DNA of 64,000 bases, from the NCBI RefSeq assembly GCF_026151205.1, contig NC_087077.1:12620983-12684982 (forward strand), in the 5' to 3' direction. How positions within the stretch are numbered: position 1 is the stretch's first letter; the number at the start of each line of letters is the position of its first letter. Shown here piece after piece: positions 31,055 through 44,100 of the stretch. Below the pieces are notes generated by a model. The model worked only from the letters and a program-made list of their open reading frames with translations, was not told the DNA's origin and did no database searches. This stretch comes from Bolinopsis microptera (Eukaryota > Ctenophora > Tentaculata > Lobata > Bolinopsidae). A program made the position numbers and the translations under genes.

Positions 31055-34000
31055 ATGATCTTAAAGTTCCTCCTATTTACCTGGATTTTGTCATTCTGCA
31101 ATTGTGATGTTATAAACACAGAATCGCAATGTAAGTGTTATAATTTTGTATCAATTACAATGTTACAGTCCATGAAGAGTTGTATAACTTTTCTCTTGAA
31201 AATAGGGTTAGGTTCTTGGTTGTTACAAAGTATTCGCTTAGTTCCAGTAACTTGCTAAATACAATTGTCTCGCTTGACTTGAAATAGTGTATAAACATTA
31301 AACATCACTATTTCAGATTTGTACGACTTCTATAATGGTTTGAGTGGTAATGATTCCTGGAAGGAGAGCTGGAATCTTTATAAAGGTCAGCCTGATTCCC
31401 CCAGATCTGAAGTCTTGTTAGCATTACCAGATGCAGAGATGGACTTCTCTGATTGTGAATCAGGCAGTGAATCAAAATGTCTAACTAAGATGGACCTTAC
31501 TAGTCAGGGGCTAGTTGGTACAATCCCCAGCGGTTTTGAGGCTCTCACGAAGCTCACAACTCTCATACTGAAAGATAATGAAATTGAAGGATTTGCTGTC
31601 GATTTGGACTTTGAAAACAATGCACAATTAGAAGAGATTAACTTATCATTAAACTCCATTAAAGAGTATAGTGGCTCGTTTCCTGCTGGCCTCATATCAC
31701 TCGATATGAGCAACAATTCTTTAAATATGGATATATCAGATGTGCTTAAAAAGATCGAGAATGCTAAAGCAACTATAGAAACATTGAATCTATCTGGTAA
31801 CAAAATAAAAGGTACCATCGGAATTGCTGAAATTGCAATCCTTAACTCCTTGACTGCCTTAAAGTCGATAAACCTATATGATAACGAGATTGAAGGTGAC
31901 TTAGAAGATATTTCTAATGAGGATAAATGGGAAAAGCTGGATCTCAGTTACAACAAGTTCTCGGGCAATTATCCAGAAGTGTTCAGGACTGTGTTTAAGA
32001 AAGAAGGTGGTGATGGAAATGCCAGATGTAACCGATTTGATTGCACCAGGTACCATTTTTGTAACTAGGACACAACATTTTATTCTCTGATGAAAATTGT
32101 ATTCTTTGAGATGTTCTAATGTATGCAGATGTACAAAATGTGTTTGAATTTAGTAAAACAATGTGTTCTTCAATTTACAAATCCCTCTCAGCTTGAAAAA
32201 TCCCTCTTTGGGCGAAACAACTGTTGACGAATATGACATTAAAGAATGTTACTGCGAAGAAAGAGGAAAATATGCAGATCTTTTAGAGGATAGCACAGCT
32301 GTATCATGTAAGAAATTTTGAAATTTCCCGCTTTTTCTTTCACTTTCACTTTCCTTGTCACTGTTACCATCAGTCATTACCTTTAATTTGAATTGTTTGA
32401 AGGTGAGACGTGTGCGGACGGTAAGATGGCTAACAAATGGGTTCGGTTTACGTTCTGGGATGAGAGTGTTACGAGTTACGAGTGTGAAACCCCCACTACG
32501 GGCTGTATGGACTGTATGTTCCCTAGAAACTGTAAAGCGGGAGCTTGCGAAGCAGGTACGTTATTTGTAAAACTTTGTCTTTAGTTTTTCTTTATATTTT
32601 GGTTAGTTGGTCTGTCCTGTTTGTAAGTTTGTATGTTTGTAAGTTTGTCTGTTTGTAAGTTTGTAAGTTTGTAAGTTTGTCTGTTTGTAACTTGGTAACA
32701 GATATTCTCTGTCAGGATCTGAGGGACCAACCTGTGAAACTTGTGCGGAAGATTATAGAATGATTGGAGGGAAATGTGAGAAATGTCTAACTTCCAAGGT
32801 AATATTCACAATTAATTTTACAGCTGTTAACAAGACGTCATCATATGTTCTGGACTCGTACACAATCTTATCGTTTTGGATTTATCAACGAGGAACATTG
32901 CAAATAAATAATAAATACTTTCCTCGTAGCATGAAACAAAAGGTCATATATTTTGTAGAATTAAGAACAATCGGTACTAATAATATAACATCTGTAACAA
33001 TATTGTAAAATGTTACTCTCTCCCTCTCTACTTGTTATTTTAGGTCCCTATCGCCGCCCTAGTGTTAATAGTGGTCCTGGTTGTGATACTGGGATACGGA
33101 GTATTCCTCTCAGGGCTCAATATTCTCGCAGCTACTATGATTAAACAACTCTTCTCCTACTTACAGGTAACGATTAATAATAGCTAATATTATAATCTAC
33201 TCAATACATGATTTGATGTTTAAATTTTAGTTCTATCTTTTCCGGATACAATAAAACTGCGAATTCTGAACCAGTTAAAGTAAACGTTGCTTCTAAATTA
33301 CGTATGATATAAAACAGTCGCAAGATGTCATGCAATTAAGCTACTTCAATTATAATCGTGTGTAGTTTCTGCTGATCCGGAGATCAGGAGTAAAAATAAT
33401 GAGATTTTTACAAAATAATAACCAAATTCCTAAAAACTGTTTCCTAATTTTATTGTCTAAGTTCTTCTCCGCGCACAAGAGTTCATTTTCTTCAAGTTCC
33501 TCTTAGCTCGGATCAGTGTTCACATTTACAATTAGCTCTTCCTGTGCCCGTTACAATAGCACATGTAAGATTTGCTTGCGAAGTCGCTCAATGTTCCTTG
33601 TTAACAACATGTAAATTTTAACTCAGTAAGTTTGAACTGCTGGCAAGCACGCAGTGGGAATCATTTCCAGTAGATTCAAGTTTTAAAAAGCGATAGTAGC
33701 TGGTCCGGGTGACGCAACTAAATTTAGCTATGTTCTGGCCAAACAAGTCTAAACCAGCGATTTTACAATTTATAATTAAATTTTATAATTAATCAGGTGA
33801 ATTGAGGTTTACACACAATATTTCAGATCTATTTTTTAACAATGGATATAAAAGCAAACTGGCCGAGGTTTTGGGGAGAGCTGGGCGATGTCTACAAACT
33901 TTCAATGATGAACAGTCATGCTTTTGATCTGGGTTAGTTGCTGTGGTTACCTGTGGTATGTGTAACATTACCTAGTGTGTGGAATGTGTAGAGACTAGAG

Positions 34001-37000
34001 AGTTCAGTGCTAGATTTTAGCTGGGGTTCAATGTTTACATTTTGATTACAAACAGACAGGCTGGAAAGGAAATATCGATATCGAAATATTCAGTACCTGA
34101 GATAGTCACGATTAATGATATAATTATAATTACAGAATGTCTGACGGGTCTAACTACACTAGAGTTGTACTACATCCACTGGGCTTCAGCTGTTGTCTGG
34201 CCCATCATCATGACCATTGTGGTGCTGAGTGTGGACAAGTCTTATGTGAGTCTTATGATCTTCATATATAATCCTCATTTCTTATCTTATCTGCTATAAT
34301 TCTTTAGATCCTCTTCTCTAGCATGTCTTCTTATGATACTATTAAATTCTTAATAATGTGTCTCATGTGTATTTGTTTTTGATTTTCTTTATTCATTCAG
34401 CTCTTTATTTGTTATCATATTATCATCTTCTCTCTCATCACACTTTCATGAAAAGAAGCTTTACAAAAGACAATATTCACTCATCTGCAGGACAAGAAAG
34501 CATGTTAAATTCCTAAACAGAAAACTTTCTTTAGTAGGAACGATCAATCTTAATGACAGACAAGTGCATACTGCATAGACAGCAATTACTACTGGTCCAA
34601 TCACAACGACTATTTCTAGCTAGCATGTGATGCTGATACTGTACTTATTTAATCCAAGTTAAATTTAGGATGCTTAGCTATAGTTCCAGCTTAAGAAAAA
34701 GGTTAATTTAAAGAAATTTAACGCTGTCCTGGCTAAATTCAGTATAAAGTAGAAAGTGGAGGCATTGCTTCACGACTTATCGGAAGTAAAAGATGGTGCC
34801 AGCCCTAACTTGAGACATAGCATGCATGTTGAAATTATTCAATAAGAAAGTGTACATAATTTAATGAACTGCTAGGGGACTGATTGCGGTTGCTATGGTG
34901 GCCAGGGTAACGTAAAAACTTGAGAAGTCACCACTAAACCTTAGAACTACCAATAACTTTTTACAGAATGAAGTTTAGACAAATGGATTAAAAGTTATAT
35001 CCAAAAAGAACATCCTCGCCAGACTTTTGAAACACCCTGTATAAACTACGTACTGAGTAGCAAATTATAGAGATAAAAACTATTTAAATCATATTGCCTG
35101 AGCTCTCCTAAACAGAATCAGCGTAGAAAAGAGTTCTAGAATCTTCTGTTCCTACATTACATAGTTTAAGCCTCACGTAGAGCTTGTAACTAGCAATGTG
35201 ATAACTCTGACATGTGCCTACTACTGATAATGAGGTTTCATGGAACTAACTACATTTACGTGTAACATGATATTAACTGTAACTTGCTGCTTCTAATTCT
35301 CAGTGCGCTGACCAGCATGATTGTTACAATTAAGTGTTTAACAACTAATAATTTATATATCTGGTAACTTATTAAAAGTACAAATTATGATACAAAAAAC
35401 TTCTAATATCTTACTCTTACTAATTTGAATCGTTCAATACAACAAAATTAAACCTTCACGATTAAACTGTGCACTAAATTCCGTCACCTGTATTTTCAGA
35501 AGCGAAAGTTGCACGTTCTGCATGTGAAGGTTCACATTCTATCACAACTCTATCACTTTCGAGTTTTGTTTTTGTTATTACAAACTGTTTTAAATTCGGT
35601 TTGGTGATTCACTGAGAGATTTCGGATGTTGAGTATTTGTTTTGATCCGTGTTTAATTTGTTTTAAGTTTGAGAATTGTAGCGTTAGTTTTTGAACTGAT
35701 AAAGAGATTCCAGTTTAGGCTTTTAGGAATTTAAAATGTTCCCCCTGAATATCTGTGTATTTGGTGCAGAGTGAGCGTATAAAAGCGTTGCAGCAGTCCG
35801 GAGACGAACACATCAGTAACAATGAGTCGAACTATCTCAAGGACAAACAGGTTTGTAATTAGTTATAAGTGTTTAAAAATTACATCCGTTTTAACCTTTC
35901 AATATAATAAGATTGATTGTTCACGTAAAATTGTATCTATAAACATGATATTTCAAGGGAAAAACTCCTCATTATAATAAATATTATTCAAAACCCCTTT
36001 TATTAAGCCACTCCCTTTTTACTAATAATTTTAGAATCACCGTCACCAATATTTGTTTATTTAAGCAAATACTCCTGAATAGACAGTTTAATAGTCTCCT
36101 GCCACGCTGTAAAACACTTAAACTCAGGGTTAAGATTAGACCCATTCTTGGCGCCAGGTATAACCACAAACTCCAGCAGTCTCCCCACCCTTCGCAACCT
36201 GTTAGCCAACCTACTCGTCTCTGTGATAAACATGTCAAACTCCACCTCATTTATAATGGTAGGAGGGAACTTAGCGAGGAGTTCGTCACTAACTTTACCA
36301 GGAAACAGTACAGGGTCCTCCCACTGAGACTCCAAATCAGTGGCGCGCAGACGCCAGATCTTCCGCATGGAGAGGGAATCTCGGCGTTCCTCACGTGTCA
36401 TGCAGCTGGGTGGGGAGAAACAGTAGTCATCTATCAGGGACATACCAGGCATAGCTAGCTTGACGAGGTGTGTTTGGTCCCGCTGTGCGAGTAGCACCAT
36501 GGTTCCTAGACATATGTACCCGCCTCCACACTCTCCCGCTATTGCTATCTTTTCTGTAGTGGGGACATCTTATTTTACTTAAAGTTGTTATTGAGATATC
36601 ATACTTAAAGTTTGTTTTTATGGAAGTAGTAAGCTCATTCGTACATTACAAAAATGAAAAGTGTTTTTTATTTGAAAAAGTTGAACAAGTAACCTGGATC
36701 AATGTTGAGGTCTGCCGCGTTATTGTACACAAACTTCAAACACTCGTAGAAATCCAGTACATTGTTAGGAGACTTTGTTTCCGGAGCAAGTCTGTAATCC
36801 ACATTAAACACCACCACCCCACAGTTAACAGCTATATAGTCCAACCAAGGTTTAGCAAGTGGCGCAGTGGACGCTACACCTCCCCCGCCGTGCGCGTATA
36901 TGTACGCAGCGTTGCGAGTGTTGTGCGCGAGGGAAGTAGGAGTGTAGACATGTACTGGTACATTGTAGTCAGTACAATGTGTCGTGGGTACTGATAGCAG

Positions 37001-39889
37001 TGTCTCTACAGTGTGTTTACTGCATTGTTGCAGTGTAGGATGTGCTCCAATCTGTGTTATGAAGGGGTCTATCATCCCGCGTATCATCACTGTGAACTCT
37101 TTGTCGCTCGCTTCGCTCTCACATTTACTCAGCTCCTCCATTTTGTGTAACATGAGTTTGGCTACTCCGGTCAGTTTAGCTACTTCTTGTTCGAGAGACG
37201 ACTCAAATTGTGCCACATCACTGTCAATACTTCCTTGTAAAGGGTAGTTGAACAAACCTTTAGACTCAACTCTCATCTTGAATCACGTGACTGAAATGCA
37301 GCTCTTTGATTGGTTCAAGGCTTAGTCTCTGTTGTGGGGAAAAAGCTAACTTATGCAAATTGAACTGATCAAACGAACGTGAAGTGTGTAACTCAAAAAT
37401 AGAATTATTATCTTGGTTTTAATGTAATAAATCGATTAATATCCTCGATATCTGATTGGTCTATGAATTACTTATCTTATAGATATTAGATGATGAATGT
37501 ACTTTATTAGAGTAATTAATAATATACAATATGAATTATAGATTATACTTTACTGTTTACACTATTTATTTTTCCCAGACTGGAATGAGGCGTCTGTTTG
37601 TAATGTTCATCCTGATTGCGTTTGTGCCCATGACTGCTCTGAGTCTGCGCATGTACGCTTGTGAGAGTTGGGCACCGCAGACTGTCACTGTTAAATGGAA
37701 TGATGACCAGCCGATTGTTGATAACCAGTGGTTCTATGATAACACAGTTAGCTGCAATGACCCTTCACTGCAGGTTATTTACTGATTTAGCGTTATTTTA
37801 TTTACTCTGAATATATTCTAGTAACTATGGTAACTAACTGTTTTATTTGAGGATCAAGAACTATGCCACCTTAATCTATTCCTTAGATTTTAAACAGAAA
37901 ATCCATAGAAAGTGTTTTCGTCCAATTATCCAATTATTTTCAGGGTGTTGCTTTCCTAGCCACGATGTTGTTGGTTCTAGAGTTTGGAGTGATAGTATTT
38001 CTCTTCCTAATTCTCTTTAGAATCTGGAGACTGTTTGATACTAAGGATAAAAATAGCGCGGAGCTCTTCGGGTAAACAAAACATTCCTTATTATGTAATG
38101 TGTACATTCCTTATTATGTAATGTGTCTTGTAACTCAATTATCATATCAATCGATCTCTGAAAGCTTTAGGTTACAACTTTTCTGAACACACAATGTAGA
38201 GTAAAACCTCTCTGTACCCGGTGTACCGTGCCTCTCTATACCGTGTATCTCTTCCTTTCCCCCAAACTTTAGTTGATAAGCTTGTATTGGGCAAGAAATG
38301 CACATTATCATTGCTCATATCGCATTTGGTTGTCATTTGAGAACATAAAGCTGTATTCCATCACAATATGCCCGGTATAGAGAGGTTTCGCTGTAATTAG
38401 ACTTTGAGTAGATGCATTCAACCTAGTTGAATTTCAACTAGCTCGCATTCAACAAGTTTACTACTAGTTTTCCTTACTTTAGATAGATATAAGCTGAACA
38501 CACAAGCTTAAATTTAATAATATAATGATAATCCCAGTGCACTACACGAATCTTTCACTGACCGAGGACTGTTCTGCGAACCAATCCTACTGCTACGAAA
38601 GTTTATCCTGATAATGACAACACAGTTGACTTATCTTCCCCCGTTATATGTGGCGGGAGGGAACAGCATTCTTACATTCCTCTGGTTGCTTCTAATCGTC
38701 ATTAGACAACCTTACATGTAAGTGTTATCATGGTTATTGAGATTAGTTACACTGCCCATGTCACTATTACAAAATACAATGCATCTAATTCTCGCTATGT
38801 CACCCTCGCTGTTGCTACAATTTTGGTCCACATTCTGCTATTGTGTGCAGTATATTTTACATGTGGTTGCCAGGGGCTACACTAAGGCCTATAATTAAGG
38901 GTCAGTCATTAGTTAAGATAACACTCGATCGTACATTAAATTGAGGTATCCTGTCAGTAACACGCGACTTATATAATCATGTAAGTTACCGCGCAGATGC
39001 CGCGCATGTTTACGCGCGCGTTTTAAAGCACATGTCATGTAACTCATTTGATCGAAGTTCTTTGTTGTCTGCCCACCATTTGTAATTTGACAAATTTGTG
39101 AACCAATTTAGATTGCAGGGATTGTAAAAATACTCTATCTTTCAGAAAATCAGAAACAGCTATCTCTCTACTGAATAACTGGTGTAATGTGTTTGAAATA
39201 GGAGCTACTTTCTTGCTATTCCTCACTCAACTATACGCTGTTATCAACTCTATCGACTCTACACTTGTTTACCCCGTTAGTTCTCTACGTATTGATTGTT
39301 GTTACACACTATTGGCATTTAACATAACTATCTTACTTAACGTAAGTCTAGAGGCAAAGAGCGTTTTAATTTAAATAACAGTGATTTATGAGGGATAATT
39401 CAATAAACCAGTCAAGTTTATTGAATTTGTGAACTGTAAATTTAAAAAACATTTGTTACTTCAGGACCAAGATGGGTTAGTAATAGCTCTCCTAGTTCTA
39501 CACACGATACTCGTTGTCCTCTGGCTGTCCATGTTCATTGTGGTTCTTATCAAAGTCGCTAAAAGTGGGATTAAGGTTAGTTAAAATTAGTAACTTAAGG
39601 TTCATTTAATTGACTAGTTCAGTCTTAACATATTGATCTCTTTAAAACTTGTAAGCTCAATAAGCGTGTTTACAATATGCGACAATGACAATATAGTATT
39701 TTTGTTCAGGACAGAAGGAGTAGAAGATCACTGCGGTCCATTCACAGACAGCAATCTGCACGGGTCACCATGAACCCTGGAGCTAAAGTAACGCCCGTCA
39801 ATACCATGGTGCTACCAATGGTGGAAGTACCGGGGGAGAATGACAGTGCCAGTAACCTTGTTACTAACGTCGAGGAGACGGACATGTGA
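31055..39889 (+). CDS. LRR, Cys-rich, 7-8 TM receptor-like protein (15 exons)
   Basis: Exons: 31055-31130, 31317-32049, 32192-32307, 32403-32555, 32716-32798, 33044-33166, 33827-33932, 34136-34245, 35770-35850, 37579-37773, 37944-38071, 38538-38717, 39146-39341, 39465-39575, 39720-10 (i.e. 39710)-39889. All have GT/AG ends and compatible phases; total 2571 nt, 856 aa. Residues 1-17 are a signal peptide. Residues about 30-265 hold a capping segment (YDFYNGLSGNDSWKESWNLY) and about six leucine-rich repeats. Residues about 300-387 are Cys-rich with CxxC pairs (CETCADGK, GCMDCMF, CETCAEDYR, CEKC), like the ephrin-receptor/GCC2-GCC3 type. Spans follow at about 389-411, 478-497, 532-549, 595-620, 677-690, 710-728 and 765-793, with a weaker one near 746-760. 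The cytosolic tail is basic, then acidic. The layout suggests a plasma-membrane receptor or TRP-like protein; no ligand can be named. Confidence 0.82.
36057..37276 (-). CDS. Alpha/beta-hydrolase fold-3 (HSL/AADAC-like) protein, probable pseudoenzyme
   Basis: Two exons, 37276-36694 and 36553-36057, join in phase through GATCCAG and the acceptor CTACAG, giving 359 aa. Residues 129-133 are the oxyanion-hole motif HGGGG and residues 160-166 are DYRLAPE, both typical of the hormone-sensitive-lipase group. The nucleophile elbow reads GECGGG at 201-206, so Cys203 stands where GDSAGG or GESGGG has Ser. The acid motif EFDMF (Asp301) is kept. The His motif reads IPGAKNGS, with Asn331 where His is expected. 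There is no signal peptide. The gene lies wholly inside intron 9 of the LRR receptor gene, on the opposite strand. The frame is clean over both exons, so it is not a decaying pseudogene. Loss of activity is inferred. Confidence 0.8.
38199..38393. mobile_element. Tc1/mariner-type MITE in intron 11 of the LRR gene
   Basis: 195 bp between TA dinucleotides. The left end GAGTAAAACCTCTCTGTACC and the inverse of the right end CAGCGAAACCTCTCTATACC form the inverted repeats. There is no ORF. Confidence 0.7.
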
Positions 39890-39969
39890 ACAGGACATGT
39901 TATCTAACAGTGATTTGAGCTGAGAAAAAGTGTCGTGATTTTAGACTGGCCTGACCGCCTGGTATGTCA

Positions 39970-39975
39970 AATAAA
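39970..39975 (+). terminator. Poly(A) signal of the LRR receptor gene
   Basis: AATAAA 80 bases after the stop codon. A second AATAAA follows within about 25 bases. Confidence 0.55.
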
Positions 39976-40602
39976 GACTGATAATCTAGAAAATAAAGAC
40001 TAGTCTAACACCTGTAGGTCGAATTAAGACGCGAACAAAGTGTGAGAACCGTGTATTCTCACTGGACAGTTCTTATAGCCTGGACAGAGTATATGTCCAG
40101 ATCAAACAACTGATTATTATCTGATATTACGTAAACCAACCGTTGGGGAGGCGATTTGGAAACGCTTGTAATTCTACACAATTGCTAAATTGGCCGTAGA
40201 TGTGGTGGGGGTCTAAATCTAGCTTACATGTTAACGATCCTTTAGTACGCTTTCAGCCAAATATGAGATAAATTAAGTTTGCTATCAGCGGCATGAATTT
40301 TACTGTGTCACAAACATCTTATTTTCCCCATTATTATCATTTTAATCGACAATCAGTTGTCACTCTTTTATACCAAACGTTTCTCTTTAATTTTGCTTCA
40401 TGATGCTATATTTTATGCTTTTGTTTCAGTTGAACTACAAGTTTTTACACAATATTTAATGTATTAAAAATGTTGCTGAGTTTCTGTTGTACGATGTAAT
40501 CAGTAATGAAAGTATTTTCTTCAATCTTGAGTTTGATTTTGTCATGTTAACTTTTCTAATATAATATAAGGGTATAAAACTATGACTTTTTGGACGCCGA
40601 TT

Positions 40603-40745
40603 GGGGGGGATGCAACGTCAATTAATGTCAGTATTCCATAAAAACCCCAAACTGACATTGACATTGATTGACATTAATTGACATTAATTGACATTAATTG
40701 ACATTAATTGACATTAATTGACGTTGCATCCCCCCCCCCCCCCCC
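40603..40745. mobile_element. Palindromic element with decamer core
   Basis: Flanked by CGCCGATT at 40595-40602 and 40746-40753. The ends are a G-run then GATGCAACGTCAATTAATGT, mirrored at the right. The interior holds tandem ATTGACATTA decamers (about six in a row). It is non-coding. Confidence 0.75.
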
Positions 40746-41168
40746 CGCCGATTTCGTATCACCCCAAAATAAAATCCATTAAACGGTACTTTTCAATCTA
40801 CCTTTTAATTGACCAGTGCAGACACTCTTTAATCGTGAATAGATTTTAGCAGGAAATTTCATAAACAATAAAATCTCGAACATTTTATACATCAATGCAA
40901 ATGAAAATTTAATTATATTCCAATAATAACTGTACACAAAAACATATTTATACAAATATCACGTGGATGCTACTAACTTGAACTTGCTGCAAATGACATC
41001 GCAGCCCTGAAATCAAATAATTATCATAAAGTGAAATCAAATAATTATCATAGGTGAAGGTGCAAAATAAGACCAGTTCATTAATTCCCTTTTTTATGTT
41101 GATGACTAATTTAAAGTAAATTAGAACTAAGTCAATAAAGAAATACAAAATTTCAATTAAGATCCGCA

Positions 41169-44100
41169 CTACGACCGTACATCATTTTTCCAGACAACCA
41201 CAAGAATGGTCGAAGAGAGCAGAATAACACTTCCTATCACTTGTATTGTTGTCGGTACCTGTAATGGGTTTCTGAGTAATTAATTAGATAATTATACGGA
41301 TGCAACTGAGAGCGCAGCCCGAAAACCAAACATGGGTATACCATGATCAGTTGTGTTGTTGTTTTATCAAGCACAGTAACGACAATCAGATTATTACGAT
41401 CCTCAAATTTAGGCTTTCTTAACAATTTTATCGACACATTATTTTTTGTAAAATTGGCACCATGTTCATTTTTGCATCCAATATCCGGCAACAGTAGTTC
41501 ACAATAAATTGTATGAATCTTAGCTTATCAAACTCATTTGATAACCAATAAACTGACCTGATGGAACATGAATATCTGGAAGATGAAAGCAATGAGAACG
41601 TCAATATTCCTGATAAGACTGCACTTGGTAGTGTTAGCTAACATGCCTCCTTTGTTGATACCGTACTGTGCTATGAATCCCAACAGTCCTGCCAGGACCA
41701 GTGCCAGGTTGTCACTCTGCAGGTGGACGACAGTTTATAGTTATACTTCCACAAACTCACACTTGAGTGGAACACGTGATAGAATTTTATTTCCACGATT
41801 TTATATTGTTGATAATGTTATTCAGCGATGATTTCAATACATGCAATGAAGTTCGTCAAGAAAATGTTAACTAATATCTGATATCATGTCAGAAGTTTAT
41901 TTGGGGAGGGGGGAGTTCACGACAATCCAGTTCTGACAAATAGCCTTACATGAGAGGGTTGTTGTAGAACACTGTCCACGCTGTGTCCGCTGATGAGAAG
42001 GAAGAACCCGGTCACTATGATGGAGAGAGAAGCTGTTGCGAACCCGGCTAAAGAGTAGTAGAACAATACCACGTGGTATTGGATACCCTGGTGAAATGTC
42101 CAACGATTAGCATGATTAAGCTTACAAATTTCTATTTTAAACTAACTTGGTGTTTTATCTGCTGAGAATTATTCTAAGAACAATTTTTGACAATTTTTAT
42201 TAGTAACTGATCGAAAATATCATTACATCGGCCATATTTAGCTACTCTGCTGCGTTTGAGAATACTTATTAGCTAACTGTGTCGTAGTCGTACCTGACGA
42301 AATAGAAAGTTCCATACCTGATTATTACACCGTTTGATAAAGATGTACGCTAGAGATTTAAAGACTGGCTGTAGCAGTGCCACTGAAACTGCCAGTAGGT
42401 CTAGAGAAGCATGTTTCATCAACCTGCAGTGGGGTGATTTGTTAGCGTTGGGCGGTAAGTTAACGTGTTTGAAGATACCATAGAGTTGGAGGGATGGGCG
42501 GTTGCCAGTAAAATTAAATAATTGTCTTAAATAGTTGGTGTGTGAAGACAGTACAATTACGTTGTGGGTGGATCTGGTTGGCTGATTTGGTTTTAAACAC
42601 GCTGCAATTGAGACATCCTAAAAGCTATAATTACTTAATGAGCTCGGAAGAGTTGTCAATGTTAATTGGCTTTATAGGAAATCTGTAAAAATAATCCCTC
42701 AGTAATGACTGAATTCTTTGTGCTCGTGTCTTGTTGACAGTGATTTCAGCCGTTTACTATTTTCCAAAATTTTGTGATTTTGTAATAGTCTGGCCCAATT
42801 ATCTCCAATTATCTAAATACCTTTCATTTAAAATCCACAATTATTCATGAACCACTCCCAGTATTCATCTCATTACCAATGATCGTGCAGTGTTCTAATG
42901 ATTAAAATCAGGCTGAACAGCACCGTTTACAATATTGCATAACGCAGTTTATATGGAGACCTCCCAAAATATTTCCTTGTGTTTAAACTAAAGATAAAGA
43001 AGGATCTCACCTCCTGGGGTCGACAACCATGATAACTCCAGCTATACAGAGGATTATACACACAAAGTGGACAGGCATGAACTTGTCTTTCAGCATCAGT
43101 TTGGAACCTATTGCTGTGAAGATGGGGGCTATGGAGATTATGACGGTCACTTCTCCAACTGAAAGAATTTATATTTTAGAGGTTATTTTAGAGGTTGCCT
43201 TGTGTTTGGATAAAGACACACCAGCTATTATTTCTTGGGTTGGTAAGCTTCAACTGTGGTCTTGCTTTTGTTTATGGTTTAAAATCATATTTAGGGTATA
43301 GCTAGGTCAATGTTTACTTCAAGAAATATTTCCTGATATAAGGTAAGGGGTCGTTTACATATTATTATTACGTAATTGGCCGAAGGGGGATCGGAGGGGG
43401 GTAATCAAATGATTACGTTAGTGTAAATTTGACACAATAGCTATGTTTAAAACTGATTACGGAGCGGGGAGCTGAGGGGGGTTGATAATTGGCCAAAAAG
43501 TGATTACGTACTATATTAATTATAAACGGTCCCTAAGAAAATTTTAAATTCGCCCAGAATTAGAAAATATTTGGTGCAATACGTGTGGTTCTGATAACCC
43601 AATGCCCCAAACATCATCTCAGCCTTATACAAGTATTTCTTACCTGGAAGACGCTGTATAGCGTACGTAGAGCAGAGAAAACTGAGAATCCCAAACACAC
43701 ATCTGAAGATAATCTCCCATCTCGCGGCTATTTTAGTAAAGAGAGGTTCTCCTTTAGAAATACACAGGATACTGGACACAGTTAGGATTATCAGAAACCG
43801 TCCCCATATCACCTATCAGAGAGCGACTGTTAGTCAAATTTTTGAGAAAATGTTTTTGTCCAAACCACGTGATTAGATATATTATCATTTAAAAGAAATT
43901 TCATTCTTCAAAATCGTGGAATATAAATACAATGTATTTTTGTTCCACGATTTTAAATAAATGCTTAATACACATTATACTAATACTAGGGTAAAGCACA
44001 TAATTTTGTCATTTTTTGGCAATTTTCCGACTGCCTGATATAAACCATGGGTTTTAACCTCGTCTGAAATTCCGATTTAGATGAAACCTCCACCATGTTA

